Of a stretch of 64,000 nucleotides of DNA, positions 1-7,914 are shown piece by piece. The notes beneath the pieces are model-generated. The model was not told the DNA's origin, made no database searches, and saw nothing but the letters and a program-made list of their open reading frames with translations. Source of the DNA: Streptomyces sp. V4I2 (GTDB taxonomy: Bacteria; Actinomycetota; Actinomycetes; Streptomycetales; Streptomycetaceae); assembly GCF_030817655.1 (NCBI RefSeq), contig NZ_JAUSZM010000003.1:2604001-2668000 (forward strand). Direction: 5' to 3'. Within the stretch, counting starts at the first letter, position 1; every line of letters starts with the position of its first letter. A program made the position numbers and the translations under genes.

Positions 1-32
1 GGTCGGCTGAGCCTGCTGCAGCGGCTGACGGC

Positions 33-836
33 TCATTCGCCGACGCCGGCCAGGTCGCGCAGCCGGCGTGCCTGCGCGGCCCGTTCGGCGGCGCGCTGGG
101 CCTCGTAGTCCCGGTCCTGGGCGCCGAGCAGCAGCGCCTTGGTCTCGATGACCGCGTCCCGGGGCGCGGCCAGCAGGGCCGCCGCCAGGTCGCGTACCGC
201 GCCGTCGAGCTGCTCCACGGGCACGGCGACGTTCGCCAGCCCGGTGCTCACGGCCTCCTCGGCGTGCACGAACCGCCCGGTCGCGCAGATCTCCAGCGCC
301 CGGGCATAGCCGACCAGGCTCACGAGCGGGTGCGTACCGGTCAGGTCCGGCACCAGCCCCAGGCTGGTCTCGCGCATGGCGAACTGCACGTCGTCGGCGA
401 CGACGCGCAGATCACAGGCGAGCGCGAGCTGGAAGCCCGCGCCGATGGCGTGGCCCTGGACGGCGGCGATGGACACAACGTCATTGCGCCGCCACCAGGT
501 GAAGCCCTCCTGGAACTCGGCGATGGCGGCGTCGAGTTCGGCGTCGCCACCGCGCGCGAGATCGATGAAGGACGGCTCGCCCTCGATCCCCTCGGGCGTG
601 AACATCTGCCGGTCGAGCCCGGCGGAGAAGGACTTGCCCTCGCCGCGCAGGACGACCACGCGGACGGAGCCCGGCAGCTGCCTCCCGGCTTCGGCCAACG
701 CCCGCCACAGAGCGGGACTTTGGGCGTTGCGCTTGGCCGGGTTGGTCAGCGTCACCGTGGCGAGCGCGTCGTCCACGGTGAGTCGTACGCCGTCCTTGTC
801 GAGCAGGGGAACGAGTTCCTGGTCGGGCGAAGCCAT
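33..836 (-). CDS. Enoyl-CoA hydratase/isomerase family protein
   Basis: The 267-residue protein is the usual length of the crotonase superfamily, which hydrates or isomerises acyl-CoA thioesters in the cytoplasm. The CoA-binding and oxyanion-hole segments are visible as SAGLD (about residues 71-75) and GHAIGAGFQLALACD (128-142), with a candidate acidic residue in METSLG near 156. The ATG start at 836 is preceded by a good ribosome site (GGAGG). Family membership is clear from the sequence; the actual substrate is not. The neighbours (gbn, ABC-F) give no pathway hint, so it may act in beta-oxidation or in another crotonase reaction. Bases 1-32 lie beyond its stop codon and show nothing recognisable. 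Confidence 0.9.
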   Translation of the reverse strand: MASPDQELVPLLDKDGVRLTVDDALATVTLTNPAKRNAQSPALWRALAEAGRQLPGSVRVVVLRGEGKSFSAGLDRQMFTPEGIEGEPSFIDLARGGDAELDAAIAEFQEGFTWWRRNDVVSIAAVQGHAIGAGFQLALACDLRVVADDVQFAMRETSLGLVPDLTGTHPLVSLVGYARALEICATGRFVHAEEAVSTGLANVAVPVEQLDGAVRDLAAALLAAPRDAVIETKALLLGAQDRDYEAQRAAERAAQARRLRDLAGVGE

Positions 837-900
837 GGGGCGCCTCCGATGAGTGCGGTCAGCAGAGCGATGTCGCTAGATGCTAAGTGACTGCACAGTA

Positions 901-934
901 ACCACCCGGCCGATCAGCCGACCGACCGGGTGGT
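901..934 (-). terminator. Stem-loop terminator candidate downstream of gbn
   Basis: The arms ACCACCCGG (901-909) and CCGGGTGGT (926-934) are a perfect 9-bp inverted repeat around a 16-base loop, just after the gbn stop codon. There is no U-tract, which is normal for high-GC actinobacterial terminators. Confidence 0.6.
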
Positions 935-962
935 CATCATCGAAGCCGATGATCCGCCGGGT

Positions 963-1184
963 TCAGGACGAGGCGGCCTTCTTGCCCCGCGTCGCCCCGC
1001 CACGCCCACGAAGCGTGACGCCCGACTCGCTGAGCATCCGGTGCACGAAGCCATACGAGCGGCCGGTTTCCTCGGCCAGCGCTCGAATGCTCGCACCGGA
1101 GTCGTACTTCTTCTTCAGGTCTGCCGCGAGCTTGTCGCGCGCGGCGCCGGTTACCCGGCTGCCCTTCTTCAGAGTCTCGGCCAC
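963..1184 (-). CDS. gbn: GATC-binding nucleoid-associated protein Gbn (small HTH protein)
   Basis: This small basic protein has a helix-turn-helix (about residues 28-50, ASIRALAEETGRSYGFVHRM) and a lysine/arginine-rich tail. The GTG at 1182-1184 is chosen as start: it gives 73 residues, the length I recall for S. coelicolor SCO1839 (Gbn), and it has a strong GAGGAG Shine-Dalgarno about 8 bases upstream. An in-frame upstream start would add 15 residues without a better ribosome site. Gbn is known as a nucleoid-associated protein that recognises GATC and affects development. Identity here rests on sequence pattern and the neighbouring ABC-F and enoyl-CoA hydratase genes. A cluster of five GATC sites lies about 270-340 bases upstream. 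Confidence 0.85.
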   Translation of the reverse strand: MAETLKKGSRVTGAARDKLAADLKKKYDSGASIRALAEETGRSYGFVHRMLSESGVTLRGRGGATRGKKAASS

Positions 1185-1386
1185 CCGTGCCTCCTCATGG
1201 GAAGTGCGCTCTGGTCTCCTCATGATCACCCCTCCGGGCCGTCATGGCCACCCATTCGGCAAGGTCCGTAAGACATGGTTTTGACGACGGGAGCGTGTCC
1301 CCACAAGCGGAATCTGTAATTCAACGTGCTGGCGTTCGTACCGCCGAACGGGTTCTTTCGTGAAGTGCCAGGTCAGGGACGTGCAA

Positions 1387-1419
1387 CGGCCGAGCCCTTG
1401 TCGATAAAGGGCTCGGCCG
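1387..1419. terminator. Strong stem-loop between the ABC-F gene and gbn
   Basis: CGGCCGAGCCCTT (1387-1399) pairs perfectly with AAGGGCTCGGCCG (1407-1419) across a 7-base loop. It lies about 160 bases past the ABC-F stop codon and should separate its transcript from gbn. The 394-base gap 1185-1578 otherwise holds the gbn promoter region and a GATC cluster at 1454-1521; no gene was seen. Confidence 0.75.
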
Positions 1420-1453
1420 TGAAATCGATGTAGGACACACCTCGGTACGAGGA

Positions 1454-1521
1454 GATCTCACACAGATGATGGATCACCGATGGGCCGAATGATCCAGACG
1501 CAGTGGATCACGTCTTCGATC
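1454..1521. promoter_or_regulatory. Cluster of five GATC sites upstream of gbn
   Basis: GATC occurs at 1454, 1472, 1491, 1506 and 1518. At the base composition of this DNA about one GATC per 400 bases is expected, so five in 68 bases is a marked excess. As the adjacent gene encodes a GATC-binding nucleoid protein, this may be a nucleation or autoregulatory site. That function is inference. Confidence 0.4.
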
Positions 1522-1578
1522 AAGCGTTCCCGACCGTCCCGGACCCGTCCCGGCCCGCGGGCGAGGGCCCACGAGGTC

Positions 1579-3177
1579 TCAGGCGAGGGCGACGAGGTCC
1601 GCGTAGTCCGCGCCCCAGAGGTCCTCGACGCCGTCGGGCAGCAGGATGATCCGCTCCGGCTGGAGCGCCTCGACGGCGCCCTCGTCGTGGGTGACAAGGA
1701 CGACGGCGCCCTTGTAGGTCTGCAGGGCGCCGAGGATCTCCTCGCGGCTGGCCGGGTCGAGGTTGTTCGTCGGCTCGTCCAGGAGGAGGACGTTCGCCGA
1801 CGAGACGACCAGGGTCGCGAGCGCCAGGCGGGTCTTCTCACCGCCGGAGAGGACACCGGCCGGCTTGTCGACGTCGTCGCCGGAGAACAGGAACGAGCCG
1901 AGCGTCTTGCGGACCTGCACCAGGTCCAGGTCGGGGGCGGCGGAGCGCATGTTCTCCAGGACCGTGCGCTCCGGGTCGAGGGTCTCGTGCTCCTGCGCGT
2001 AGTAACCGAGCTTGAGGCCGTGACCCTCGATGATGTTTCCGGTGTCGGGCTTCTCGACACCGCCGAGCAGCTTCAGGAGGGTCGTCTTTCCGGCGCCGTT
2101 GAGGCCGAGGATGACGACGCGCGAGCCCTTGTCGATGGCCAGGTCGACGTCGGTGAAGATCTCCAGGGAGCCGTACGACTTCGACAGGCCCTCCGCCATG
2201 AGCGGGGTCTTGCCGCACGGGGAGGGCTCGGGGAAGCGCAGCTTGGCGACCTTGTCGGACTTCCGCTCGGCCTCCAGGCCGGCCAGCAGCTTGTCGGCGC
2301 GCCGGGCCATGTTCTGCGCGGCGACGGTCTTGGTGGCCTTGGCGCGCATCTTGTCGGCCTGGGAATGCAGCGTGGCGGCCTTCTTCTCGGCGTTCTGCCG
2401 CTCGCGCTTGCGGCGCTTCTCGTCGGCCTCGCGCTGCTGCTGGTAGAGCTTCCAGCCCATGTTGTAGACGTCGATCTGGGAGCGGTTGGCGTCCAGGTAG
2501 AAGACCTTGTTGACGACCGTCTCGACCAGGTCGACGTCGTGGGAGATCACGATGAAGCCGCCGCGGTAGGTCTTCAGGTAGTCGCGCAGCCAGACGATCG
2601 AGTCGGCGTCGAGGTGGTTCGTCGGCTCGTCCAGGAGCAGGGTGTCCGCGTCGGAGAACAGGATGCGGGCCAGCTCGATACGGCGGCGCTGACCGCCGGA
2701 GAGCGTATGCAGGGGCTGGCCGAGCACGCGGTCGGGCAGGTTGAGCGCGGCGGCGATGGTGGCGGCCTCGGCCTCGGCGGAGTACCCGCCCTTGGTGAGG
2801 AACTCGGTCTCCTGGCGCTCGTACTGCCGCATCGCCTTCTCGCGCGTCGCACCGCTGCCGTTGGCGATGCGCTGCTCGTTCTCGCGCATCTTGCGGATCA
2901 GGGTGTCCAGGCCGCGCGCGGACAGGATGCGGTCACCGGCGAGCTGGTCGAGGTCGCCGGTACGCGGGTCCTGCGGGAGGTAGCCGACCTCGCCGGAGCG
3001 GGTGACGGTGCCCCCCGCGGGGATGCCCTGGCCCGCGAGGACCTTGGTGAGCGTGGTCTTGCCGGCGCCGTTGCGACCGACCAGGCCGATGCGGTCGCCC
3101 TTGGCGATGCGGAAGGTGGCGGACTCGATGAGGATGCGGGAACCGGCGCGCAGCTCGATACCGGAGGCGGAGATCAC
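1579..3177 (-). CDS. ABC-F family ATPase (duplicated ABC domains, no membrane segments)
   Basis: The 532-residue protein has two ABC nucleotide-binding domains and no transmembrane helices, the hallmark of ABC-F proteins that act on the ribosome as translation factors or antibiotic-protection proteins. Domain 1 shows Walker A GRNGAGKT (34-41), signature LSGGQ and Walker B LLLDEPTNHLD. Domain 2 shows GLNGAGKTT, LSGGE and LLLDEPTNNLD. Between them is a long basic, charged linker. The start chosen is GTG at 3177 (N-terminus ISASGIELRAG), with a CTGGAG site upstream. The reading frame stays open further upstream, but that extension is proline-rich and non-homologous in character. It is probably housekeeping (EttA/Uup-like); a resistance role is possible but not indicated. 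Confidence 0.92.
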   Translation of the reverse strand: MISASGIELRAGSRILIESATFRIAKGDRIGLVGRNGAGKTTLTKVLAGQGIPAGGTVTRSGEVGYLPQDPRTGDLDQLAGDRILSARGLDTLIRKMRENEQRIANGSGATREKAMRQYERQETEFLTKGGYSAEAEAATIAAALNLPDRVLGQPLHTLSGGQRRRIELARILFSDADTLLLDEPTNHLDADSIVWLRDYLKTYRGGFIVISHDVDLVETVVNKVFYLDANRSQIDVYNMGWKLYQQQREADEKRRKRERQNAEKKAATLHSQADKMRAKATKTVAAQNMARRADKLLAGLEAERKSDKVAKLRFPEPSPCGKTPLMAEGLSKSYGSLEIFTDVDLAIDKGSRVVILGLNGAGKTTLLKLLGGVEKPDTGNIIEGHGLKLGYYAQEHETLDPERTVLENMRSAAPDLDLVQVRKTLGSFLFSGDDVDKPAGVLSGGEKTRLALATLVVSSANVLLLDEPTNNLDPASREEILGALQTYKGAVVLVTHDEGAVEALQPERIILLPDGVEDLWGADYADLVALA

Positions 3178-3316
3178 GGACAGACTCCAGGGCGGATGGG
3201 GTGACGGGAAGGGCGGCTGAGGACGTTCCCGCCGTCTAATGCGCGAGGAGAATGGCCATGGGGCCAGTCTAACGGGGCCGTGCAACCACTTTTTCTGCGT
3301 TCGGGTGTTCGAGCCG

Positions 3317-3343
3317 GCCGAGAGGGCCGAGAGGGCCGAGAGG
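3317..3343. repeat. Three tandem 9-bp units in a divergent intergenic region
   Basis: GCCGAGAGG is repeated three times without interruption. It sits in the 318-base gap 3178-3495 between the divergent ABC-F and VOC genes. Apart from presumed promoters nothing else was recognised there. Confidence 0.6.
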
Positions 3344-3495
3344 GGGGCCGGGGAAAGCACGGCGACTTCGGCGGCGGACGCTGCTCACCGGGCGTTGTCA
3401 GTGGTCGCTGCCAGACTGGGCACCAGGTGAAATTCCCGGCGGAAATGACAGCGGGATCACACGGGAGCACACGGGATCACAAAGGAGTGATCGGC

Positions 3496-3909
3496 ATGGC
3501 AGGAACGAACGGCGGGCGGCCCAGCATCTACCCGACCCTGCTGTACGCGGACGCCAAGACGGCGATCCGGCAGCTCACGGAGGCCTTGGGCTTCACGGAG
3601 CTGTCGGTGTACGAGGGCGAGGACGGCTCGGTGCTGCACGCCGAGCTGGTGCAGGGCAACGGCGGGGTGATGATCGGCTCCAAGGGCCACGGCGGCGTCT
3701 TCGACACGGCGATGAAGGGCGCGGGCCCGAGCGGGGTGTACGTCGTCGTGGACGACGTCGACGCACACCACCGGCGTGCCGTGGATCACGGCGCGGAGAT
3801 TTTGATGCCCCCGACCGACCAGGACTACGGCTCGCGGGACTACATGGCCCGGGACACCGAGGGCAATATCTGGAGTTTCGGCACCTACGCCCCCGAAATA
3901 GACGCCTGA
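3496..3909 (+). CDS. VOC (glyoxalase/bleomycin-resistance fold) family protein
   Basis: The 137-residue protein has a single VOC module: an N-terminal beta-alpha-beta unit (PSIYPTLLYADAKTAIRQL), a conserved acidic VLHAEL strand, and the second half with VDDVDAHHRRAVDHGAEI and the closing strand GNIWSFGTY. This resembles the glyoxalase-like (PhnB-type) branch. VOC proteins bind metal and act as isomerases, dioxygenases or drug-binding proteins; the substrate cannot be told. The ATG at 3496 is set by an AAAGGAG Shine-Dalgarno at 3481-3487. The frame is open for another 216 bases upstream but without a ribosome site. It is convergent with the next gene, 28 bases away. Confidence 0.85.
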   Translation: MAGTNGGRPSIYPTLLYADAKTAIRQLTEALGFTELSVYEGEDGSVLHAELVQGNGGVMIGSKGHGGVFDTAMKGAGPSGVYVVVDDVDAHHRRAVDHGAEILMPPTDQDYGSRDYMARDTEGNIWSFGTYAPEIDA

Positions 3910-3937
3910 CGGCGGACAGGCGCCGGCAGTCCCGCGT

Positions 3938-5350
3938 TCAGCTTCCCCCGGTGTGCACCTGGAAGGCCGCCCGGCGGACCGCCTTGGCCAGGGCCGGGTC
4001 GGGATGCGCGGCGGCGAGCGCGACCAGGACCTGCACGGTGCGGGGGTGACCGACGGCACGCACCTCGTCGAGCAGCATGGGGATGGTCGGCTGCACCGCG
4101 GACTCCAGGTGACGCACGAGCATCGGGGCCTCGCCGTGGTCGGCGACGGCGGCGGCGGTGTCCACCCACAGCCAGGTCGCCTCCTCCCGGGTGAGGACTT
4201 CGTGGGCGTCCTCCGGGTCGATGCCGTCGTGCTCGGCCAGCCACAGCAGGGCGTACGGCCGCAGCGTGGGCTCGTCGGCCACGGAGCGCACGTCAGGCTC
4301 GGCGGGGGCGCCGACGACGCGCAGCGCCTCAAAGGCGAGGCCGCGCAGCAGGGCGTCCTCGCCGCGGGCGGCGCCGAGCAGCTCGGTGACGGCGCTGCCG
4401 ACGGTGCGGGCGGCGAGCCAGGCGCGGTACTCGGCGCGGGCCGCGTTCGGGCGCAGTTGGGCACAGCCGCGGAGCATGTCCTCGGCCGCCTGCTCGATGT
4501 TCCCGGCGGGGCTCTGGGCGGCGACGCAGATCTGCTCCAGCTTGACCCAGACCGCCCAGTTGCCGAGCGGGGTGAGCGTGGCCTGTCCGTCGCCGTAGGT
4601 GAGGGCACCGACGGAGGCGAGGGCGCGCAGCGCCCAGTCGAGGAGGGGGGAGAGCGGGGCGTCGGCGGGCTCCGGCTGGGCCGGGGGCGACAGTGCCGGT
4701 ACCGGCTGCGGGCCGTACGGGATCTCGCAGCGCTCGGTGCGCAGTTCGGTGACCCGCTGCTGGAGGAGGTCGAGGAGCTGGTCCACGGGGACGGGGCCGG
4801 CGGACAGCTGGAGGAAGGAGAGCACCTGGGGCATCGCCGAGACGACCTCGGCGACGGCGGACGGCTCGTGGTCGGTGGGTTCCGGGAAGGCGAGCGACCA
4901 GGCGTCGAAGAGGGCGACCCAGCCGCGCAGCACGGCGCTGTCGTCACGGTCCCAGGCACGCAGCCGCCAGCCGGGGCGGGCGGTGCCGCCGTGCACCTCG
5001 ACGAGACCGGCGAGCCGGGCGGTGTCCCAGTCGGCGCGGACCTGAGTCACGGTCAGGCCCAGGTCCAGGGCGGCCCGTTCGGCGGTCTCGTCGGCCAGGG
5101 TGCCCTTGTTGTCAGGGTTCGCGCCGTCCCGGCCGGGGCGCAGCGCGACGTCCGCCCAGTGGGCGACGCGGGCCGCGGGGGCCAGGCCGGAGCGCGCCAT
5201 TCTGGCCAGCTCCGCGGGGGCCGGTGTGCCTTCCGGCGGGCGGGGTGCGGGGCGGCGCAGGCGCCGCTGGTTCACAGCTGTGGGGGCGGCGGCCAGGGGT
5301 CGCGGGCGGACGAGTCGAAGCCTGGAGTCGCGCGGGATACGGGACGTCAC
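3938..5350 (-). CDS. Conserved hypothetical protein, 470 residues
   Basis: I do not recognise a named family. The protein is acidic and rich in alanine and leucine, with no signal peptide or membrane segment. The first half contains a possible winged-helix-like segment (DLGLTVTQVRADWDTARLAGLVEV), and the C-terminal third looks like HEAT-type helical repeats (for example SAVTELLGAARGEDALLRGL and the final LVALAAAHPDPALAKAVRRA). This may be a scaffold. The GTG at 5350 is preferred because a GGAAG sequence lies 9 bases upstream; another GTG at 5398 keeps the frame open but has no ribosome site. It is followed by a 222-base gap with no feature seen. Confidence 0.7.
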   Translation of the reverse strand: MTSRIPRDSRLRLVRPRPLAAAPTAVNQRRLRRPAPRPPEGTPAPAELARMARSGLAPAARVAHWADVALRPGRDGANPDNKGTLADETAERAALDLGLTVTQVRADWDTARLAGLVEVHGGTARPGWRLRAWDRDDSAVLRGWVALFDAWSLAFPEPTDHEPSAVAEVVSAMPQVLSFLQLSAGPVPVDQLLDLLQQRVTELRTERCEIPYGPQPVPALSPPAQPEPADAPLSPLLDWALRALASVGALTYGDGQATLTPLGNWAVWVKLEQICVAAQSPAGNIEQAAEDMLRGCAQLRPNAARAEYRAWLAARTVGSAVTELLGAARGEDALLRGLAFEALRVVGAPAEPDVRSVADEPTLRPYALLWLAEHDGIDPEDAHEVLTREEATWLWVDTAAAVADHGEAPMLVRHLESAVQPTIPMLLDEVRAVGHPRTVQVLVALAAAHPDPALAKAVRRAAFQVHTGGS

Positions 5351-5572
5351 GGGTGCAGTCTTCCGGTTGACGGTCCGAAAACCCAAACGGAATGGCACGG
5401 CGGGCGACGGGGAGGGCCGACGCCGGGCCCTCGCGGGCGGCCGGAGGCCGAGATCAGGCCACTGGTACGGCGTTAAACGGAACCAGTGCGACCGGGCGGG
5501 GACGGGGATGGTGCGGACGGATGGACGGAGGCGTCGTGTCCCGTCGAAGAGGGGCGGCAGAGGGGCGTCGTG

Positions 5573-6703
5573 TCACATCAAGGGCGTCAGGAAGCGACGC
5601 ATGGTCTCTTCGTAGGCCGCGGGGTCGGCGTTCCACATGGCTGCGTGGGGCGCATGGCGGACCGTGTGGAGGGCGACCCTGCCGGAGTGGGTCGCGGCGA
5701 GGCGGCGGGAGTGGTCCCAGGGGGCCACCGTGTCGTCCGGGCCGTGGAAGATCAGGGTCGGCGGCAGGTCGCGCCGCTCGGGCGCCGCGGCGGCGTCGAG
5801 GCGGTCGTCGTACAGGCCGGCGCGGCCCTGCGCGGCGCGTACCGCGAGCGGGAGGAGGGCGCCGGGTGTGCGGCGGGCCGAGGCGAGCGCGCGCAGGGTC
5901 GCCTCCCAGCTGAGCACCGGGGAGTCCAGGACGAGCCCCGAGATCCGCTCGCGCAGCCCCGAGTGCGCGGCGGCGCGCAGCGCCATCGCGGCGCCGGTGG
6001 ACCAGCCGTGCAGGACGATCCGCCGGGCGCCGTGGCTCACGGCATAGCGGATGGCCGCGTCCAGGTCACGCCACTCGGTCTCGCCGAGGTGGTTGAGACC
6101 GTCCGGCGAGCGGGGGGCGCCGAGGTCACCGCGGTAGGCGAGGGCGAGCACCGGGAAGCGGTGACGGTACAGGAACGCCATCGTGTTCATGGAGTGTTCG
6201 CGGGTCGTGCCGAGGCCGTGCACCGCGATCACCCAGGTGCCGCGTGTGCCGGGCACGAACCAGGCGGGCAGGCTGCCGAGTTCGCCGGGGACGTCGACGT
6301 CGGCATGGTCCAGGTCCAGTGCCGAACCGGGGTCGCCGGCGTACACGTTCGGCGTGAGCCAGACCTTGTCGCCGGGCTTCAGGGTGCCGTGCGAGACGCG
6401 TTCCAGGCGGCGTACGACGGTGTCGACGGAGTGGGACTCCATGCCGAGGACGGGGCCGACGACCGCGTGCGAGCCGTCGCCGCCGAGGCCGTACGTGCCG
6501 GGGCGCAGGGCGGCCAGGTCGCGGGTGAGGGCGATACGGCCGGCCGCTGTCGCGTGCACGGTGAGCCGGGGTTCGGTCGGCAGCGGGCGGCCCGGGGGCG
6601 CCTTGAGCGCGGCATCGCTGGCGAGCCGGCCGGCGGCGATTCCGGCGGCGCCGGCAGCCAGGGCTGCGGTGACGGCGGCGGCCGTTGCGGTGACAGTGCG
6701 CAC
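5573..6703 (-). CDS. Alpha/beta hydrolase with N-terminal membrane anchor or signal
   Basis: The C-terminal 230 residues form an alpha/beta-hydrolase domain: oxyanion segment VHGLGTTRE, nucleophile elbow GWSTG (catalytic Ser), acid in GPDDTVAPW and histidine in HAPHAAMW. The N-terminus (VRTVTATAAAVTAALAAGAA) is a hydrophobic alanine-rich segment, so the enzyme is probably exported or membrane-anchored. GTG at 6703 was chosen so that this segment begins the protein; the ribosome site is weak, so the start is uncertain. Family members include esterases and peptidases; the substrate is unknown. It reads in the same direction as the aldolase gene upstream but is separated from it by a 283-base gap that contains a heptamer array. 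Confidence 0.85.
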   Translation of the reverse strand: MRTVTATAAAVTAALAAGAAGIAAGRLASDAALKAPPGRPLPTEPRLTVHATAAGRIALTRDLAALRPGTYGLGGDGSHAVVGPVLGMESHSVDTVVRRLERVSHGTLKPGDKVWLTPNVYAGDPGSALDLDHADVDVPGELGSLPAWFVPGTRGTWVIAVHGLGTTREHSMNTMAFLYRHRFPVLALAYRGDLGAPRSPDGLNHLGETEWRDLDAAIRYAVSHGARRIVLHGWSTGAAMALRAAAHSGLRERISGLVLDSPVLSWEATLRALASARRTPGALLPLAVRAAQGRAGLYDDRLDAAAAPERRDLPPTLIFHGPDDTVAPWDHSRRLAATHSGRVALHTVRHAPHAAMWNADPAAYEETMRRFLTPLM

Positions 6704-6863
6704 CCGTCCAGTGTCGTGGCGTACCTCGCCGACGACCAGTGGGAGGGCGGCTCGGGGTGGCCCTTCCCGGTGGGGCGGGCCGGGGAGGTGGGTGGCATGC
6801 GGCTCGGCGGGGCGGGGCGGGGCGCGCGACCGGGCGTGCGGCGCGGCGGGCCAGGTGACGGGG

Positions 6864-6982
6864 CGTACGACGTGCGACGTGCGACGTGCGACGTGCGGCA
6901 TGCGGCATGCGGCATGCGGCATGCGGCGTGCGACGTGCGGCGTGCGGCGTGCGGCGTGCGGCGTGCGGCGTGCGGCGTGCGG
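6864..6982. repeat. Heptamer tandem array, 17 units of 7 bp
   Basis: The array is exactly 17 x 7 bp. Reading along the plus strand the units are CGTACGA once, CGTGCGA three times, CGTGCGG once, CATGCGG four times, CGTGCGA once and CGTGCGG seven times. It begins 160 bp upstream of the hydrolase start and ends 4 bp from the aldolase stop codon. Runs of identical variant units indicate recent slippage or unequal exchange. Confidence 0.95.
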
Positions 6983-6986
6983 CGGC

Positions 6987-7718
6987 TCAGCCGCGCTGGC
7001 CGTACCCCCGCAGCCGCTCCCCCGCCTCCGCCATCTGGGCCTCGGACAGCAGGGCCGGCGACAGCCCCGGCACCGAGGATGCCGTCAGCCACAGGCGACA
7101 CATCCATTCCAGCTGGGCCGTGCGGTCGTAGGCCTGGTCCAGGGTGGTGCCGTAGGTGAGGGTGCCGTGGTTCTGGAGGAGGCAGGCGGAGCGGTCGGCG
7201 AGGGCGTGGAGCATGTTCTCGGCCAACTCGTCGGTGCCGTATGTGGCATACGGGGCAACCCGGACGGCTCCGCCGAGCGCGGCTGCCATGTAGTGGATCG
7301 CCGGGAGCTCGGGGACGAGCGTCGAGACGGCCGTGGCGTGCACGGCGTGGGTGTGCACGACGGCGCCGGCGTCCGTGGCGCGGTAGACCGCGAGGTGCAT
7401 GGGCAGTTCGCTGGTGGGGACGAGGGTGCCCAGAACCTGCCGGCCGTCGAGGTCGACGCCGGTGACGTCGTCCGGCGCGAGCCGGTCGTAGGGCACGCCC
7501 GACGGTGTGACCAGGACGGTGTCCTCGACGCGGACCGAGACGTTGCCGGAGGTGCCGACGACCAGTCCGTCGGACACCGTCCGGCGGGCCGTCGCGACGA
7601 GCGCCTCCCAGGCGTGCGCCTCCTCGGGGCGCACACTCCTCCCCCGCGGCTCCCGCACATCCTGTGCGCCCTCCCGAACGCCACGCACGCCTCCCGGATC
7701 ACGCTGCTCCTCAGCCAT
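6987..7718 (-). CDS. Class II aldolase/adducin family protein (fuculose-phosphate-aldolase-like)
   Basis: The 243-residue protein has the zinc aldolase fold: GTSGNVSVR (substrate phosphate loop), TPSGVPYD, catalytic Glu in SELPMHL, and the metal-binding histidines in VVHTHAVHA plus a later histidine in LLQNHGTL. Members such as L-fuculose-1-phosphate aldolase cleave phosphorylated sugars; others act in methylthioribulose dehydration. The first about 30 residues are charged and probably disordered. The ATG at 7718 has an AGGATC ribosome site. It is divergent from the GH25 gene, and no kinase or isomerase is adjacent, so the substrate is not defined. Confidence 0.87.
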   Translation of the reverse strand: MAEEQRDPGGVRGVREGAQDVREPRGRSVRPEEAHAWEALVATARRTVSDGLVVGTSGNVSVRVEDTVLVTPSGVPYDRLAPDDVTGVDLDGRQVLGTLVPTSELPMHLAVYRATDAGAVVHTHAVHATAVSTLVPELPAIHYMAAALGGAVRVAPYATYGTDELAENMLHALADRSACLLQNHGTLTYGTTLDQAYDRTAQLEWMCRLWLTASSVPGLSPALLSEAQMAEAGERLRGYGQRG

Positions 7719-7914
7719 GCGGCGATCCTGTCAGGCATGGCGTCGACCTGCTGCCGGGCGGGGGCACTTTAGGCCGGAACTCGCGCCTCCGAAAGGGCGC
7801 ATATGGGCATACACAGGCTTCTTCGATCACTTGGCCGGAGATCGGCGAGCATCCGATGATCTTCCAGTACTCTCTGGGGGATTTGTCGTGCACGTCGCCA
7901 TTCCGGGGGGACAT

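Noticed and set aside
1480..3204. A 574-codon frame opposite the ABC-F gene
   Set aside because: Repetitive valine/glycine/leucine composition and full overlap with a conserved ATPase.
3280..3495. N-terminal extension of the VOC protein
   Set aside because: No ribosome site and no VOC-like sequence; the ATG at 3496 has a strong AAAGGAG site.
6864..6982. CRISPR-like array
   Set aside because: The unit is 7 bp with no spacers, so it is a simple tandem repeat.
7719..7914. Riboswitch upstream of the GH25 lysozyme (cyclic-di-AMP type, as seen before some Streptomyces muralytic genes)
   Set aside because: The short stem near 7785-7800 does not show the conserved aptamer motifs I would expect, so no call was made.
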